From Amycolatopsis sp. (lineage in GTDB: Bacteria; Actinomycetota; Actinomycetes; Mycobacteriales; Pseudonocardiaceae), in NCBI RefSeq assembly GCF_025464955.1, contig NZ_JAODNM010000161.1, positions 1-64,000 of the forward strand: a stretch of DNA of 64,000 bases. Reading direction: 5' to 3'. Of the stretch, positions 43,433-51,782 are shown piece by piece. The position numbers were made by a program, and so were the translations under genes. How positions within the stretch are numbered: position 1 is the stretch's first letter; every line of letters starts with the position of its first letter. The notes beneath the pieces are model-generated. The model worked only from the letters and a program-made list of their open reading frames with translations, ran no database searches and had not been told where the DNA came from.

Positions 43433-43912
43433 TTACAGCACAACTGTGGGCGTGACCACGGTGCGACGGCACGCGGCATCGCCGATGTGGACGACGATCT
43501 GCGTGGTTCCGCACGGCACTTCGTCGAGCACGAACCGGCCACCGACGTCCGCGGTGGTCGAGGTCGACCCGTGCTCGGCGACGCGGACTTCGACCCCGTA
43601 TTCACCAGCAGGTACCAACCAGCCGTCGATCCGGTGGGTTTTCCCGATCTTGGTCAGGTTGATCATCACGGTGAGGTCGCTGACGGTGAACGTGATCGTG
43701 CCCTGGTCGCTGCCGCGCACCCCGGCCAGCGCGTCGACCCGCTCCCAGCGCGCGACCTCGACGTCGAGGTCCTCGAGCGCGATCGCGAACTGGACCCGCT
43801 CCACCAGCCCGCCCGGCGGGGGATCCACCTGCTCGAGAAGGAGGCCGAACTCGGCAAGCAGCATCTGGTCGTCGGGAGACAACTGTCCCGGCGCCCCTCC
43901 GATGTCCTTCAT
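43433..43912 (-). CDS. Beta-sandwich partner protein of the CHAT operon
   Basis: 159 residues. An acidic helical N-terminus (about 1-55) is followed by a beta domain with GWLVPAGEYGVEVR and GGRFVLDEVPCGTTQIVVHI, which resembles carboxypeptidase-regulatory or SpaA-like folds. It has two cysteines near the end. It overlaps the sigma gene stop by four bases and precedes the CHAT gene by 50 bp. No enzyme motif is seen; it may present or sense a ligand for the CHAT protein. Confidence 0.65.
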   Translation of the reverse strand: MKDIGGAPGQLSPDDQMLLAEFGLLLEQVDPPPGGLVERVQFAIALEDLDVEVARWERVDALAGVRGSDQGTITFTVSDLTVMINLTKIGKTHRIDGWLVPAGEYGVEVRVAEHGSTSTTADVGGRFVLDEVPCGTTQIVVHIGDAACRRTVVTPTVVL

Positions 43913-44634
43913 CGGATTCCCCCTTCGTTGTCCAGCAGCTCGCGCATCGTGGTGAGACAGCGGCCCCTGGTCGGTCCGACGCTGCCGCGCGGCATGCGCA
44001 ACGTGTCGGCGACCAGTTGGTATTCGGCCCGGCCGGCGAGCACGGTCAGCCTCAGCAGCTCCTGGCAGCGCTGCGGAAGCTGGGTGAAAGCCGCCCAGAG
44101 CCGCCGATCGCGGTCCGCGCGGAGGGCTTCTTCCTCCGGCGCCGGATGCGTGCTCGGCATGCTCTCGGCCACCTCGTCCGACAGCGGGACGGGCTGGACC
44201 TTGCGACCGTGCGGCCGCTGCGCTTCACGGCGCGCGGTCGTGATCAACCATGCCGCGAGCGCCCGCGCGTCGAGGATCGAGTCGAGGCTGCTGAACAACG
44301 CGAGCCACACGGTCTGGACGACGTCCTCGGCGGTGTGGCGATCAAGGCCATGGCCGCGGGCGACATGCCACACCAGTGGCGTCAGCTCCTCGACCAGGCG
44401 GTTCATCGCCTGCCGGTTCCCGTCGCGCGCAGCCTGCAGGCACGCCGCATGGAGTTCGGGTCCGCTCAGCCCCTCCCAGGGAGGGTCCATCTCGGCGGTT
44501 TCGACTTCGGTCACCGTTTCTGCCCCGCTTCGCCTGTCCAAAAAATCAGTGCTGCCAGTATCCGATGCAAGTGTCGCGGGCCCTTCGCAGGAGAGGAGGG
44601 CACGGGTGGAGCCGAGATACATAATGTCACTCAC
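43909..44634 (-). CDS. ECF-like sigma-70 family factor linked to the CHAT operon
   Basis: 241 residues from a GTG at 44634 behind GCAGGTG. An N-terminal extension of about 60 residues precedes region 2 (HTAEDVVQTVWLALF, AAWLITTARREAQR) and region 4 (ECQ-type LPQRCQELLRLTVLAG, MPRGSVGPTRGRCLTTMREL). No anti-sigma gene is adjacent, so control may act through the upstream hairpins or the CHAT partner. Starts at 44622 or about 44475 are alternatives. Confidence 0.82.
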   Translation of the reverse strand: MSDIMYLGSTRALLSCEGPATLASDTGSTDFLDRRSGAETVTEVETAEMDPPWEGLSGPELHAACLQAARDGNRQAMNRLVEELTPLVWHVARGHGLDRHTAEDVVQTVWLALFSSLDSILDARALAAWLITTARREAQRPHGRKVQPVPLSDEVAESMPSTHPAPEEEALRADRDRRLWAAFTQLPQRCQELLRLTVLAGRAEYQLVADTLRMPRGSVGPTRGRCLTTMRELLDNEGGIR

Positions 44635-44660
44635 TTCGTTCACCTGCGCAAACAGGAGTT

Positions 44661-44700
44661 GCCGGCCGGTCTTCGAGATCACTCTCGAAGACCGGCCGGC
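44661..44700 (-). terminator. Perfect 18-bp hairpin before the sigma gene
   Basis: GCCGGC through GAGA (44661-44678) and its exact complement (44683-44700) enclose TCAC, 26 bp upstream of the sigma start. No T-run follows, so either a terminator or a leader attenuator is possible. Confidence 0.75.
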
Positions 44701-44755
44701 CATTTCCCACCCGTTAGAGCAGCCCCGTCCCCCGCGGCTGCACTCCCCCTGGGTG

Positions 44756-44791
44756 TTCCGATCCCCTAGCCCCTCGTCTCGGGGATCGGAA
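44756..44791 (-). terminator. Second hairpin between peptide and sigma genes
   Basis: TTCCGATCCCC (44756-44766) pairs with GGGGATCGGAA (44781-44791). Confidence 0.65.
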
Positions 44792-44830
44792 GGTGATGGC
44801 CGGCGGCCCCCTCGGCTGTCGGCCATCACC
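44792..44830 (-). terminator. Third hairpin, adjoining the second
   Basis: GGTGATGGCCG (44792-44802) pairs with CGGCCATCACC (44820-44830), 22 bp past the stop of the short peptide gene. Confidence 0.65.
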
Positions 44831-44852
44831 AGTTCGATGGAACTTCGGTGGT

Positions 44853-45053
44853 TCAGTTGACCAGCGGTTCCGGCGGTACCAGCGGTTCCGGCGGCGGGGT
44901 GTTGGCTTCCCAGCCGTTGTTCGGGCGCAGGCTGTGTTTGGGCTTCGGCTTCGACTTCGTCTTCGGCTCGGCAGGCGGCAGGGTCGAAGTGGTCCCGGCG
45001 GTGGCCAGTGGCTCGACCGTGGACTCTTCTTCGGCGATGTCGTTCGTCGTCAT
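44853..45053 (-). CDS. Short proline-rich peptide upstream of the sigma-CHAT operon
   Basis: 66 residues after AGAGGAGGACACG. An acidic N-terminus is followed by a Lys/Pro stretch (EPKTKSKPKPKHS) and a tail with a duplicated PPEPLV: NNGWEANTPPPEPLVPPEPLVN in parts, ending in Asn. It is disordered with no signal peptide. It could be a protease substrate or signal for the CHAT protein, or a precursor peptide. Function is unknown. Confidence 0.6.
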   Translation of the reverse strand: MTTNDIAEEESTVEPLATAGTTSTLPPAEPKTKSKPKPKHSLRPNNGWEANTPPPEPLVPPEPLVN

Positions 45054-45136
45054 CGTGTCCTCCTCTGTTGCTCCATAAGACGCAATGAGGATCCCGCCAG
45101 ATACACAAAGAAGCTATTTTTCCCCGGAATCGAGGA

Positions 45137-45160
45137 GACCGCGCTCACATGAGCGCGGTC
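45137..45160 (-). terminator. Terminator of the GbsR/MarR gene
   Basis: GACCGCGCTCA and TGAGCGCGGTC around CA, 47 bp after the minus-strand stop at 45208. Confidence 0.75.
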
Positions 45161-45207
45161 CCTCACACGTCCAGCGGTCAACCGGTCACAGACGGTTGTT
45201 TCGAGGG

Positions 45208-45693
45208 CTATTTCAAGCGGGCTTCACGTTCGGTGTGCCAGCGCTCGTACAACGCGGGAATCTCCCTGAGCAGGTACGACAGGAAGTCCTGCATCTCGGT
45301 GAGCCGTTTCCCGGCGCGAGTGTCCGCACCGAGCGCGACGATGCCGTCCGCCGCCGCGTCCCGCCAGACGATGAGGTTGCGGTCGCGCTTGAGGAACGTC
45401 GAGTACCAGAGATCGTCGTACAGGCGGTAGTGGTCACGCCGTTCGCCGGGCTCGCGCTCCTTCAGCAGCAGCCCGACCTGTTCGAGGTACCGGACCGCGC
45501 CGGAGATGGCGGCCGGACTCACCGACAGCTGCTCGGCCAGCTCGGCCGCGGTCAGCCTGCCCTCGTCGGTGACCATGACCGCGGCGAACACCCTCGCCGC
45601 CATTCGCTGCATACCGAGTTGGGACAGCACCAGGCCCAGATTCTCGACATAGCGCCGCACGGCATCCTCGTCGCGGTTCTCCGACGTCGTCAT
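45208..45693 (-). CDS. GbsR/MarR-family regulator of the ABC exporter
   Basis: 161 residues. A winged HTH (TAAELAEQLSVSPAAISGAVRYLEQVGLL, read as adjoining segments) with EREPGERRDHYRL wing follows a helical dimer arm. An ATG at 45693 is taken; another at 45702 is possible. It is divergent from the exporter operon with a perfect palindrome between them, so local repression is likely. Confidence 0.87.
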   Translation of the reverse strand: MTTSENRDEDAVRRYVENLGLVLSQLGMQRMAARVFAAVMVTDEGRLTAAELAEQLSVSPAAISGAVRYLEQVGLLLKEREPGERRDHYRLYDDLWYSTFLKRDRNLIVWRDAAADGIVALGADTRAGKRLTEMQDFLSYLLREIPALYERWHTEREARLK

Positions 45694-45752
45694 GAAGGTC
45701 ATCTTCTCCGATCCGGCAGACGAGACCCACTCGATCCACACTTTTACGTATC

Positions 45753-45768
45753 TTCACAACTTTGTGAA
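45753..45768. promoter_or_regulatory. Palindromic operator between regulator and ABC exporter
   Basis: TTCACAACTTTGTGAA is a perfect 7-2-7 palindrome 15 bp before the ATPase start, nested in a wider ACACTT ... AAGTGT repeat (45738-45776) in an AT-rich gap. Confidence 0.75.
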
Positions 45769-45782
45769 ATAAGTGTACCTTC

Positions 45783-46685
45783 ATGGCCATGGAAAACGCC
45801 ATCGCCATCTCCGGCCTCCACAAGTCCTTCGGCCGGACACACGCCTTGGACGGCCTGGATCTCCAGGTCGCCACCGGTGAGGTGCACGGCTTCCTCGGCC
45901 CGAACGGCGCGGGGAAGTCGACCACGGTCCGGGTACTGCTCGGCCTGCTGCACGCGGATTCGGGGACCGTGCGGCTCCTCGGCGGCGACCCGTGGAAGGA
46001 CGCGGCGAGTTTGCACCGGCGGCTCGCCTACGTCCCCGGGGACGTCAGCCTCTGGCCCAACCTGTCCGGCGGCGAGGTGATCGACCTGCTGGGGAGGCTT
46101 CGGGGCGGGCTCGACCAGCGCCGCCGCGCCGAACTCATCGAGCGGTTCGATCTCGACCCGAAGAAGAAGGGCCGCACCTACTCCAAGGGCAACCGGCAGA
46201 AGGTCGCGATCATCGCGGCCCTGTCGTCCCGAGTGGACCTGCTGATCCTCGACGAGCCGACCTCGGGCCTCGACCCGCTGATGGAAGCCACTTTCCAGTA
46301 CGTGATCGGAGAGGACCGCGAGCAGGGCCGCACAGTGCTGCTGTCCAGTCACCTCCTCGCCGAGGTGGAAGCCTTGTGCGACAAGGTGAGCATCATTCGC
46401 AACGGGCGCAACATGGAGACCGGAACGCTCGCCGAGCTCCGGCACCTGACGCGGACGTCGATCACCGCCGAACTCAACGGCCCGCCCAACGGACTCACGA
46501 AGCTGGCCGACGTCCACGACCTCAAGGTCGACGGCAACAAGGTGCGCTTCGACGTCGAGACGCACTCCCTCGACAAGGCGTTGGTGCAGTTGACGCAGGT
46601 CGGCGTTCGCAGCCTGGTCAGCCAGCCGCCGACCCTCGAAGAGCTGTTCCTGCGCCACTACACCGACGAAGCGAGCGCGCGATGA
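45783..46685 (+). CDS. ABC exporter ATP-binding protein
   Basis: 300 residues: Walker A GPNGAGKST (about 39-47), Q-loop region YVPGDVSLWPNL, Walker B LLILDEPTSGLDP, and H-loop LLSSHLL. The signature reads YSKGNRQK in place of LSGGQ, as in many DrrA-type drug exporters. The C-terminal domain is of the DUF4162 type. It is coupled to the permease by ATGA. Start ATG at 45783; MEN two codons on is an alternative. Confidence 0.9.
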   Translation: MAMENAIAISGLHKSFGRTHALDGLDLQVATGEVHGFLGPNGAGKSTTVRVLLGLLHADSGTVRLLGGDPWKDAASLHRRLAYVPGDVSLWPNLSGGEVIDLLGRLRGGLDQRRRAELIERFDLDPKKKGRTYSKGNRQKVAIIAALSSRVDLLILDEPTSGLDPLMEATFQYVIGEDREQGRTVLLSSHLLAEVEALCDKVSIIRNGRNMETGTLAELRHLTRTSITAELNGPPNGLTKLADVHDLKVDGNKVRFDVETHSLDKALVQLTQVGVRSLVSQPPTLEELFLRHYTDEASAR

Positions 46686-48325
46686 CGTCGACGCTCGACC
46701 GGCCCGCACCCGCTGTCACGGCCGGGCCGTCCCATTCGTTCGCCGGCACCTGGCAGTTGTTCCGCCTGGCCCTGCGCCGCGACCGGATCACCTTGCCGAT
46801 CAGCGTGTACGTCATCGGCCTGATCCCGGCAGCGACCGTCAGCACCTACAACTCGATCTACGCGACGGCGGCCTCTCGTGCGTCGCTCACCGCGGGACTC
46901 GGGGCGAGCCCGTCGGTGAGGCTGATCTACGGCCCGGCGTTCGACCTGTCCACCGCCGGGGGCTACACGGCGTGGAAGTACGGCACATTCCTACCGGTGC
47001 TGCTGGCGCTGGCCTGCATCTTCGCCGTCGTCCGGCACACCAGGGCCGAAGAGGACAGCGGACGCCTGGAGCTGCTGGCGTCCGCTGTCGTCGGGCGCTT
47101 CGCCCCGCTGACCGCGGCCGTGTCGGTCGCCGGCGCGGCCGCGCTAGCCAGCGGCCTGATCGCCGCTGTCGGGCTGGTCGTCACCGGGCTGCCCGTGACA
47201 GGCTCGGTCGCGTTCGGCCTCGGTCTCGCACTGGTCGGCTGGGTGTTCACCGGAGTGGCGGCCGCCGCCGCACAGCTCGTCACCTACGCCCGCACCGCGA
47301 ACGGGATCAGCTCGGCGATCCTCGGCGTCGTCTTTCTGCTTCGCGCCGCCGGCGACTCGTCCAAAGACGTCAGCTGGCTCTCGTGGCTGTCGCCGATCGG
47401 CTGGAACACACAACTCCGCGCCTACGCGGGCGAACGCTGGTGGATCCTGGGGCTGCTCCTCACCGCGAGCGCCGCCATGGCAGGCGTGGCGTACTTCCTC
47501 CTGCCTCGCCGCGACCTGGGCATGGGCTTGTGGGCAGCGAGGCCCGGTCCTACCAGCGCTTCGGCGCGGCTGAAGTCGCCGTTCGCCCTCGCTTGGCGGC
47601 TGCAACGCGGAGCGCTCATCGGTTGGCTGATCGGCTTCGCGGTGATGGGCGGCGTTCTGGGGTCGCTCGTCAACGGCATCGACGGCGTGATCGGTGACTC
47701 CGAGCAGGCACGGCAGATCTTCGAACGGATGGGTGGTTCGACCGCCGTCGTCCAGGCCTACATCGCGTCGCTCGGCGCGATCTTCGGTGTCGTGATCGCG
47801 CTGTACGCCGTGCAGGCGACGTTGCGGATGCGCTCGGAAGAGACCGGGATGCGGGTCGAGCCGCTGCTCGCGACGTCGGTCGGCAGGCTGCGCTGGGCGG
47901 CCGGGCACCTGGTGTTCGCGCTGCTCGGGAGCGTGCTGGTGCTGGTCGTCGCGGGTGCTTCGGCGGGCCTGTTCAGCGGCCTGCAGATGCACGACGTCAG
48001 CGGGCAGGTGACGTCGATGCTCAAGGCGATGCTGGCCCAGGTGCCCGCGGTGTGGGTGGTCGCCGGTGCCGCGATGCTGCTCTACGGCGTCCGGCCGCGC
48101 TGGTCCGCGGGGGCCTGGGGCGTGGTGTCGGTGTTCCTGCTGATCACGCTGATCGGCCCGGCCGCGAACCTCGGCCAGGCGGTCATGGACATCTCGCCGT
48201 TCACCCACATCCCGAAACTGCCGAGCGCGCCCTTCACTGCCACTCCGCTGGTGTGGCTGCTGATCGTCGCCGCCGCTGCCTTCGGTGTCGGACTGGCTTC
48301 CTTCCGCCGCCGCGACATCGGGTAG
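46682..48325 (+). CDS. ABC exporter permease (polyether/antibiotic exporter type)
   Basis: 547 residues with about twelve helices in two similar halves (each begins with LFRLALRRDRI- or LAWRLQRGALIGW-like segments). This fused duplicated layout is the one used by tetronasin- and polyketide-type exporters. With the ATPase it would pump hydrophobic drugs or lipids. There is no biosynthetic cluster here, so self-defence or lipid export is open. Confidence 0.87.
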   Translation: MTSTLDRPAPAVTAGPSHSFAGTWQLFRLALRRDRITLPISVYVIGLIPAATVSTYNSIYATAASRASLTAGLGASPSVRLIYGPAFDLSTAGGYTAWKYGTFLPVLLALACIFAVVRHTRAEEDSGRLELLASAVVGRFAPLTAAVSVAGAAALASGLIAAVGLVVTGLPVTGSVAFGLGLALVGWVFTGVAAAAAQLVTYARTANGISSAILGVVFLLRAAGDSSKDVSWLSWLSPIGWNTQLRAYAGERWWILGLLLTASAAMAGVAYFLLPRRDLGMGLWAARPGPTSASARLKSPFALAWRLQRGALIGWLIGFAVMGGVLGSLVNGIDGVIGDSEQARQIFERMGGSTAVVQAYIASLGAIFGVVIALYAVQATLRMRSEETGMRVEPLLATSVGRLRWAAGHLVFALLGSVLVLVVAGASAGLFSGLQMHDVSGQVTSMLKAMLAQVPAVWVVAGAAMLLYGVRPRWSAGAWGVVSVFLLITLIGPAANLGQAVMDISPFTHIPKLPSAPFTATPLVWLLIVAAAAFGVGLASFRRRDIG

Positions 48326-48335
48326 CCCGTCTCCC

Positions 48336-48692
48336 TCACGGCCAGATGGGCGGTCGTGAGGGAGCGATGATGCGCGAAGGCTGCTCAGTCGCCACGGGCA
48401 GCGAGGTCGGCGGTTGCGGCGGCGCGGTGACGGTGACCGTGCTGGTCACCGTGGGTGCCGGCACCGGCGGCACGACGTGGGTGACCGTCAACGGCGTCGG
48501 CTGGCTCGTCACGGTTTCGACCACCGGCACGGCCGCCTGCGAACTGGGCGCGGGCTCGGTGACGTTCGTCGAAAGGGTCGGCCGCATATCCGTGCGGCCG
48601 GCCACGATGATCCCGGCGACCAGCAGCCCGAGCGCGAACCCGGCAAGCACACCGATCGCCAGCGGACCTGGCTCAGCTCTCTGTCCGAACAC
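48336..48692 (-). CDS. Membrane-anchored Thr/Pro/Val-rich protein
   Basis: 118 residues from a GTG behind a strong GAGGAGG. One helix (about 10-32) anchors an extracytoplasmic low-complexity region (VTVTAPPQPP, VTHVVPPVPAP). No domain is seen. It is convergent with the permease, 10 bp from its stop. Confidence 0.65.
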   Translation of the reverse strand: MFGQRAEPGPLAIGVLAGFALGLLVAGIIVAGRTDMRPTLSTNVTEPAPSSQAAVPVVETVTSQPTPLTVTHVVPPVPAPTVTSTVTVTAPPQPPTSLPVATEQPSRIIAPSRPPIWP

Positions 48693-48964
48693 GCCGATAC
48701 CTCCTCGGCACGGCCCGAAGGTCACAGCTGACTAAATAACGGAGAGTTACCTCAACTCTCGACCAAACTCGTTCTGACGCCGGAAACGTCTACTAGTGAA
48801 CTCGTGTTGATCTTAGTTTCTGTTACGCAGTGTGCAAGGCGCCGCGCCTCGCCCGTCAGGGTCAGATCTCCGGGTCAGGCCAGGGTTGTTCCCGATACCG
48901 GGCGACCGGGCGGCGCGGCAGACTCAGTGTCGTGGTTCACGGGGGTGACCACGACGGGGAGACA

Positions 48965-49003
48965 GTCGAGAAAGTTGAGTGTGGGGGGCTCAACTTTCTC
49001 GAC
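48965..49003. repeat. 15-bp-arm hairpin upstream of the MFS relic
   Basis: GTCGAGAAAGTTGAG and its complement enclose TGTGGGGGG. A similar hairpin with TGTGAG in the loop is at 58456-58491. The roughly 340 bases from 48693 to 49033 otherwise show no gene. Confidence 0.65.
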
Positions 49004-49033
49004 AGTCCCGGTATCCAGTGTCATCGTGAAGAG

Positions 49034-49527
49034 ATGCCTGGGGAGATCCACACCACGCGGAAGGGCGGACTGCTCCGCGATCCGGTCGCCGCCGCATTCG
49101 GCGTCCTCACCGTCTGGTGGTTGCTCGCGGCGGTGCTGCTGGCCGGGGTGTTCAGCGTCTTCTTCGACGTCGCCCATCCGACGTACCTGCCTCGCCTGGT
49201 CAGTCCGTCGCCGCGGTGGCCGGGCCGAGTGCCGCGGGGTTCCTGATCCAGGCGTTCGGCGGTCCGGCCGCGATCCTGGCCGACGCGCTGAGCTTCCTGT
49301 GGTCGGCGCTGTGGCTGCGTCGCATCCGGGCGCCGGAACCGCGACCGGAACCCCTTGCGCAGAAGGATCTTCGCAGCGAAATCGCGGAAGGGCTGGGGCT
49401 GGTCATGACCCACCCGATCCGGCGCTGGGGTTCTACGTCGGCATGGTCGGCCCGTGGATCTGGCTGCTGTGCTCACCGGTGCGCCGCCTGCACGACCTAC
49501 CGGAAGCTACGCCGAGTGACTTGCGTG
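49034..49527 (+). pseudogene. Relic of an MFS transporter in three frames
   Basis: Frame 1 encodes helices 3-4 of a typical MFS_3 protein (AAAFGVLTVWWLLAAVLLAG, VFFDVAHPTYLP). Frame 2 encodes the middle (VAGPSAAGFLIQAFGGPAAI, LRSEIAEGLGLVMTHP). Frame 3 keeps only the end (GFYVGMVGPWIWLLCSPVRR, LHDLPEA). The N-terminal helices and much of the second half are deleted. The end overlaps the convergent TetR gene, its likely former regulator. Confidence 0.75.
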
Positions 49528-50075
49528 ACGCGGAGTCCGTCGAGGACGACGTCGACGAGATGATGGTGCCCGGGCGGCGCGTGCCGTTCCACCGCGAGGC
49601 AACCGATCACGAGCGCCCTCAGATCGGCTGGGTCGAGGTCGGCACGGACCGCGCCCGCGCGCTGGGCCCTGGCGAGCAACTCGGCCAGCCCGTCACGGAA
49701 GTCGTCATCCGCCTCGGCCTTGAACCCTGAGCCGGTGGTCTCCGTGAGCGCGTCACAGAGCGCCTTGTCCAGCGACACCTGCACGATCACGCGCTTGAAG
49801 TAGTCGAAGAAGGCCTCGCCGGGATCGCTCGCCTCCAGTAGCGTCCGCGCCTCCGCGGAGAACACCGCCAGCCGATCGAGCACCACGGCCTGGAACAGCG
49901 CTTCCTTACTGGGGAAATGCCGGTACACCGTGCCCGCACCCACCCCGGCGCGGCGCGCTATTTCGTCTAGCGGCACGGCCAACCCGTCGACGGCGAACGC
50001 CGCTTCGGCGGCAGCCAGGACACGCTCCCGGTTGCGCCTGGCATCCGCGCGCAGCGCTGGCTTCTCGACCGTCAC
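49497..50075 (-). CDS. TetR-family regulator
   Basis: 192 residues from a GTG. The N-terminal HTH (PLDEIARRAGVGAGTVYRHFPSKEAL, in adjoining parts) is followed by a TetR_C ligand domain. Its usual target would be the MFS gene now broken next to it, so it may be an orphan. Confidence 0.87.
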   Translation of the reverse strand: MTVEKPALRADARRNRERVLAAAEAAFAVDGLAVPLDEIARRAGVGAGTVYRHFPSKEALFQAVVLDRLAVFSAEARTLLEASDPGEAFFDYFKRVIVQVSLDKALCDALTETTGSGFKAEADDDFRDGLAELLARAQRAGAVRADLDPADLRALVIGCLAVERHAPPGHHHLVDVVLDGLRVTQVTRRSFR

Positions 50076-50124
50076 CCCAGCTCCAACACCGCCGCCCCCG
50101 CCGGTGTTCCCACCCCCCTGCGGG

Positions 50125-50188
50125 GCACTTTTGTACTTTTGTGCGGTCTCTTAGTTTCTAAGAGACCGCAAGTCGACGGCGAGTTGCG
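50125..50188. repeat. Composite repeat: CACTTTT element, 12-bp hairpin and 22-bp palindrome
   Basis: GCACTTTTGTACTTTTGTGC (50125-50144) runs into a perfect hairpin (GCGGTCTCTTAG, TTT, complement; 50143-50169). That overlaps a diverged copy of the CGCAACTCG/CGAGTTGCG palindrome (50167-50188). Confidence 0.75.
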
Positions 50189-50299
50189 AACGGATACGGC
50201 TCGTTCGCCCAGACGATCGCCGTCGCGGAACGCTGGAACGCGCCACAGTGGACAGCACAGGCGCGCACCGCCCTGGCCACGCGACAAGCAGAACGCTGA
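50186..50299 (+). pseudogene. C-terminal fragment of an unidentified gene
   Basis: Straight out of the palindrome, a frame reads NGYGSFAQTIAVAERW, NAPQWTAQARTALATRQ, AER and stops at 50299. It is amphipathic and helical as in the end of a real protein, but it has no start or recognisable family. Confidence 0.3.
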
Positions 50300-50313
50300 C
50301 CACTTCCCGCGGT

Positions 50314-51267
50314 TCAGGTCCGGCGCAAGTTGCTGAGCGTGGTGTCGCGGCGCCGACGGACCAGCCCGCGCAGGGTGCCGACGTTCTGGTATCCGACGGC
50401 GGCCGCGACCGAGCCGGCGGTCCGGTTCGTCGTGCGCAGCAGGTAGGTGGCCTGGTCGATGCGGACCTCCTGAATGAAGTCCAGCGGCGACATGCCCAGC
50501 ACGGCCGCGGTGGAGCGCTGCAACGTGCGCTCGCTGACCCCGAGCTTCCGAGCGATCTCCGCGACCTGCAACGGTTCGGCGAGGTGGTCCCGGATCCACC
50601 GCTCGAACTCGGCTGTCAGCGGGTCGGTGCCGGCCAGCAGCGACGGCACGGCGAAGGCGGCCTGCGAAGGACGGTCGCCGGTCACCAGGTACCGGCCGAC
50701 CAGCTCGGCGAGCTCGGGACTGTGCTGGCGTACCAACGAGATCGCCAGGTCGATGTGGGCGAACGCGGCCCCGGCCGTGGTGACCTGCCCGTCGGTGACG
50801 AGGGTGCGGCTGTCGTCCAGGGCGATCGCCGGATACCGACTGCGGAACGCCGATCCGAGCCACCAGCTTGTCGTCGCCACCCGCCCGTCGAGAACACCGG
50901 ACTCCGCGAGGAAGAACGTGCCGGTGCACGCCGCGGCGAGCATCGCCCCGGCATCACGAAGGTCGCGGATCCGCTCCACCAGGGGATGCTCGCGCACGGT
51001 CTTGATGACGAGCGAAGGTGCCTGCACCGCCAACGCGGGCATCACGAACACGTCGGGCACCCCGCCGAGGTCGGACAGCGGCACGGTCTGCACGGCGAGG
51101 CCGTGCCCCGTGCGAGCCGTGCTGCCCAGTCCGGTGACGACCACCTCGAACGGCGACGGGCTGCCCGCGGCGTCGTCCCGGAGCGAGTTCGCCGTCGCCA
51201 GCACGTCGAGGACCACGCTCAGGCCCGAGTCGAACAGTCCGTCCAGCGCTGCCACCGCGATCCGCAT
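50314..51267 (-). CDS. GlxA-type regulator (DJ-1/PfpI domain plus AraC HTH)
   Basis: 317 residues. The N-terminal DJ-1/PfpI-like domain has the elbow AAACTGTFFLAESG; the C-terminal AraC HTH includes VAEIARKLGVSERTLQR and the second helix-turn region near VGYQNVGTLRGL. Such regulators are usually activators. It is divergent from a small monooxygenase gene, its probable target. Start ATG at 51267. Confidence 0.88.
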   Translation of the reverse strand: MRIAVAALDGLFDSGLSVVLDVLATANSLRDDAAGSPSPFEVVVTGLGSTARTGHGLAVQTVPLSDLGGVPDVFVMPALAVQAPSLVIKTVREHPLVERIRDLRDAGAMLAAACTGTFFLAESGVLDGRVATTSWWLGSAFRSRYPAIALDDSRTLVTDGQVTTAGAAFAHIDLAISLVRQHSPELAELVGRYLVTGDRPSQAAFAVPSLLAGTDPLTAEFERWIRDHLAEPLQVAEIARKLGVSERTLQRSTAAVLGMSPLDFIQEVRIDQATYLLRTTNRTAGSVAAAVGYQNVGTLRGLVRRRRDTTLSNLRRT

Positions 51268-51362
51268 GTCGGGAATAGTATCAAAAACGGCGCATCCGCC
51301 ACTGCCGGACGTGCCCAACCCGTCGATAGCCTGGTGACGAACCGAAGAAGGGAAACGACGAT

Positions 51363-51659
51363 ATGACCGTCAGCTGTGGACTACTCGCCCTCCTGGAGGC
51401 CAAGCCCGGCAAGGGCGATGACCTGGCCGCGTTCCTCGAGGCCGGCCGGGCACTGGCCGTCGCCGAGTCGAAGACCGTCACCTGGTACGCGTTCAAGGTG
51501 AGCGACACGACCTACGGCATCTTCGACACGTTCGACGCCGAGGAGGGCAGGCAGGCGCACCTCAACGGCCAGGTCCCGATCGAACTGGGCAAGGTCGCCG
51601 CCGACCTGCTGGCGAAGGACCCGGACATCCGGCCGATCGACGTCATCGCGGTCAAGTAA
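51363..51659 (+). CDS. Antibiotic biosynthesis monooxygenase (ABM)-type protein
   Basis: 98 residues of the dimeric alpha/beta-barrel fold (LLEAKPGKGDDLAAFLEAG, VTWYAFKV, GIFDTFDAEEGRQAHL). Members act as cofactor-free monooxygenases or quinone-modifying proteins. A start ATG follows GAAGGGAAACGACGAT. Confidence 0.85.
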   Translation: MTVSCGLLALLEAKPGKGDDLAAFLEAGRALAVAESKTVTWYAFKVSDTTYGIFDTFDAEEGRQAHLNGQVPIELGKVAADLLAKDPDIRPIDVIAVK

Positions 51660-51782
51660 CCTTGGCGTCTCCCATCGCACGGCCCGACTCCATACGTCCT
51701 TGCAGTCGCTTCCAGCCGGTCTCCAGTGCCTCTCGCCGACGCTGAACGGGCCAGGTTGACATGCACGAGCCTGCTCAGCGCG

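Noticed and set aside
40791..43514. Longer start for the CHAT gene at 43514
   Set aside because: The extra 44 residues are Arg/His-rich, overlap the upstream gene by 82 bp and look non-coding; a GTG after that gene is preferred.
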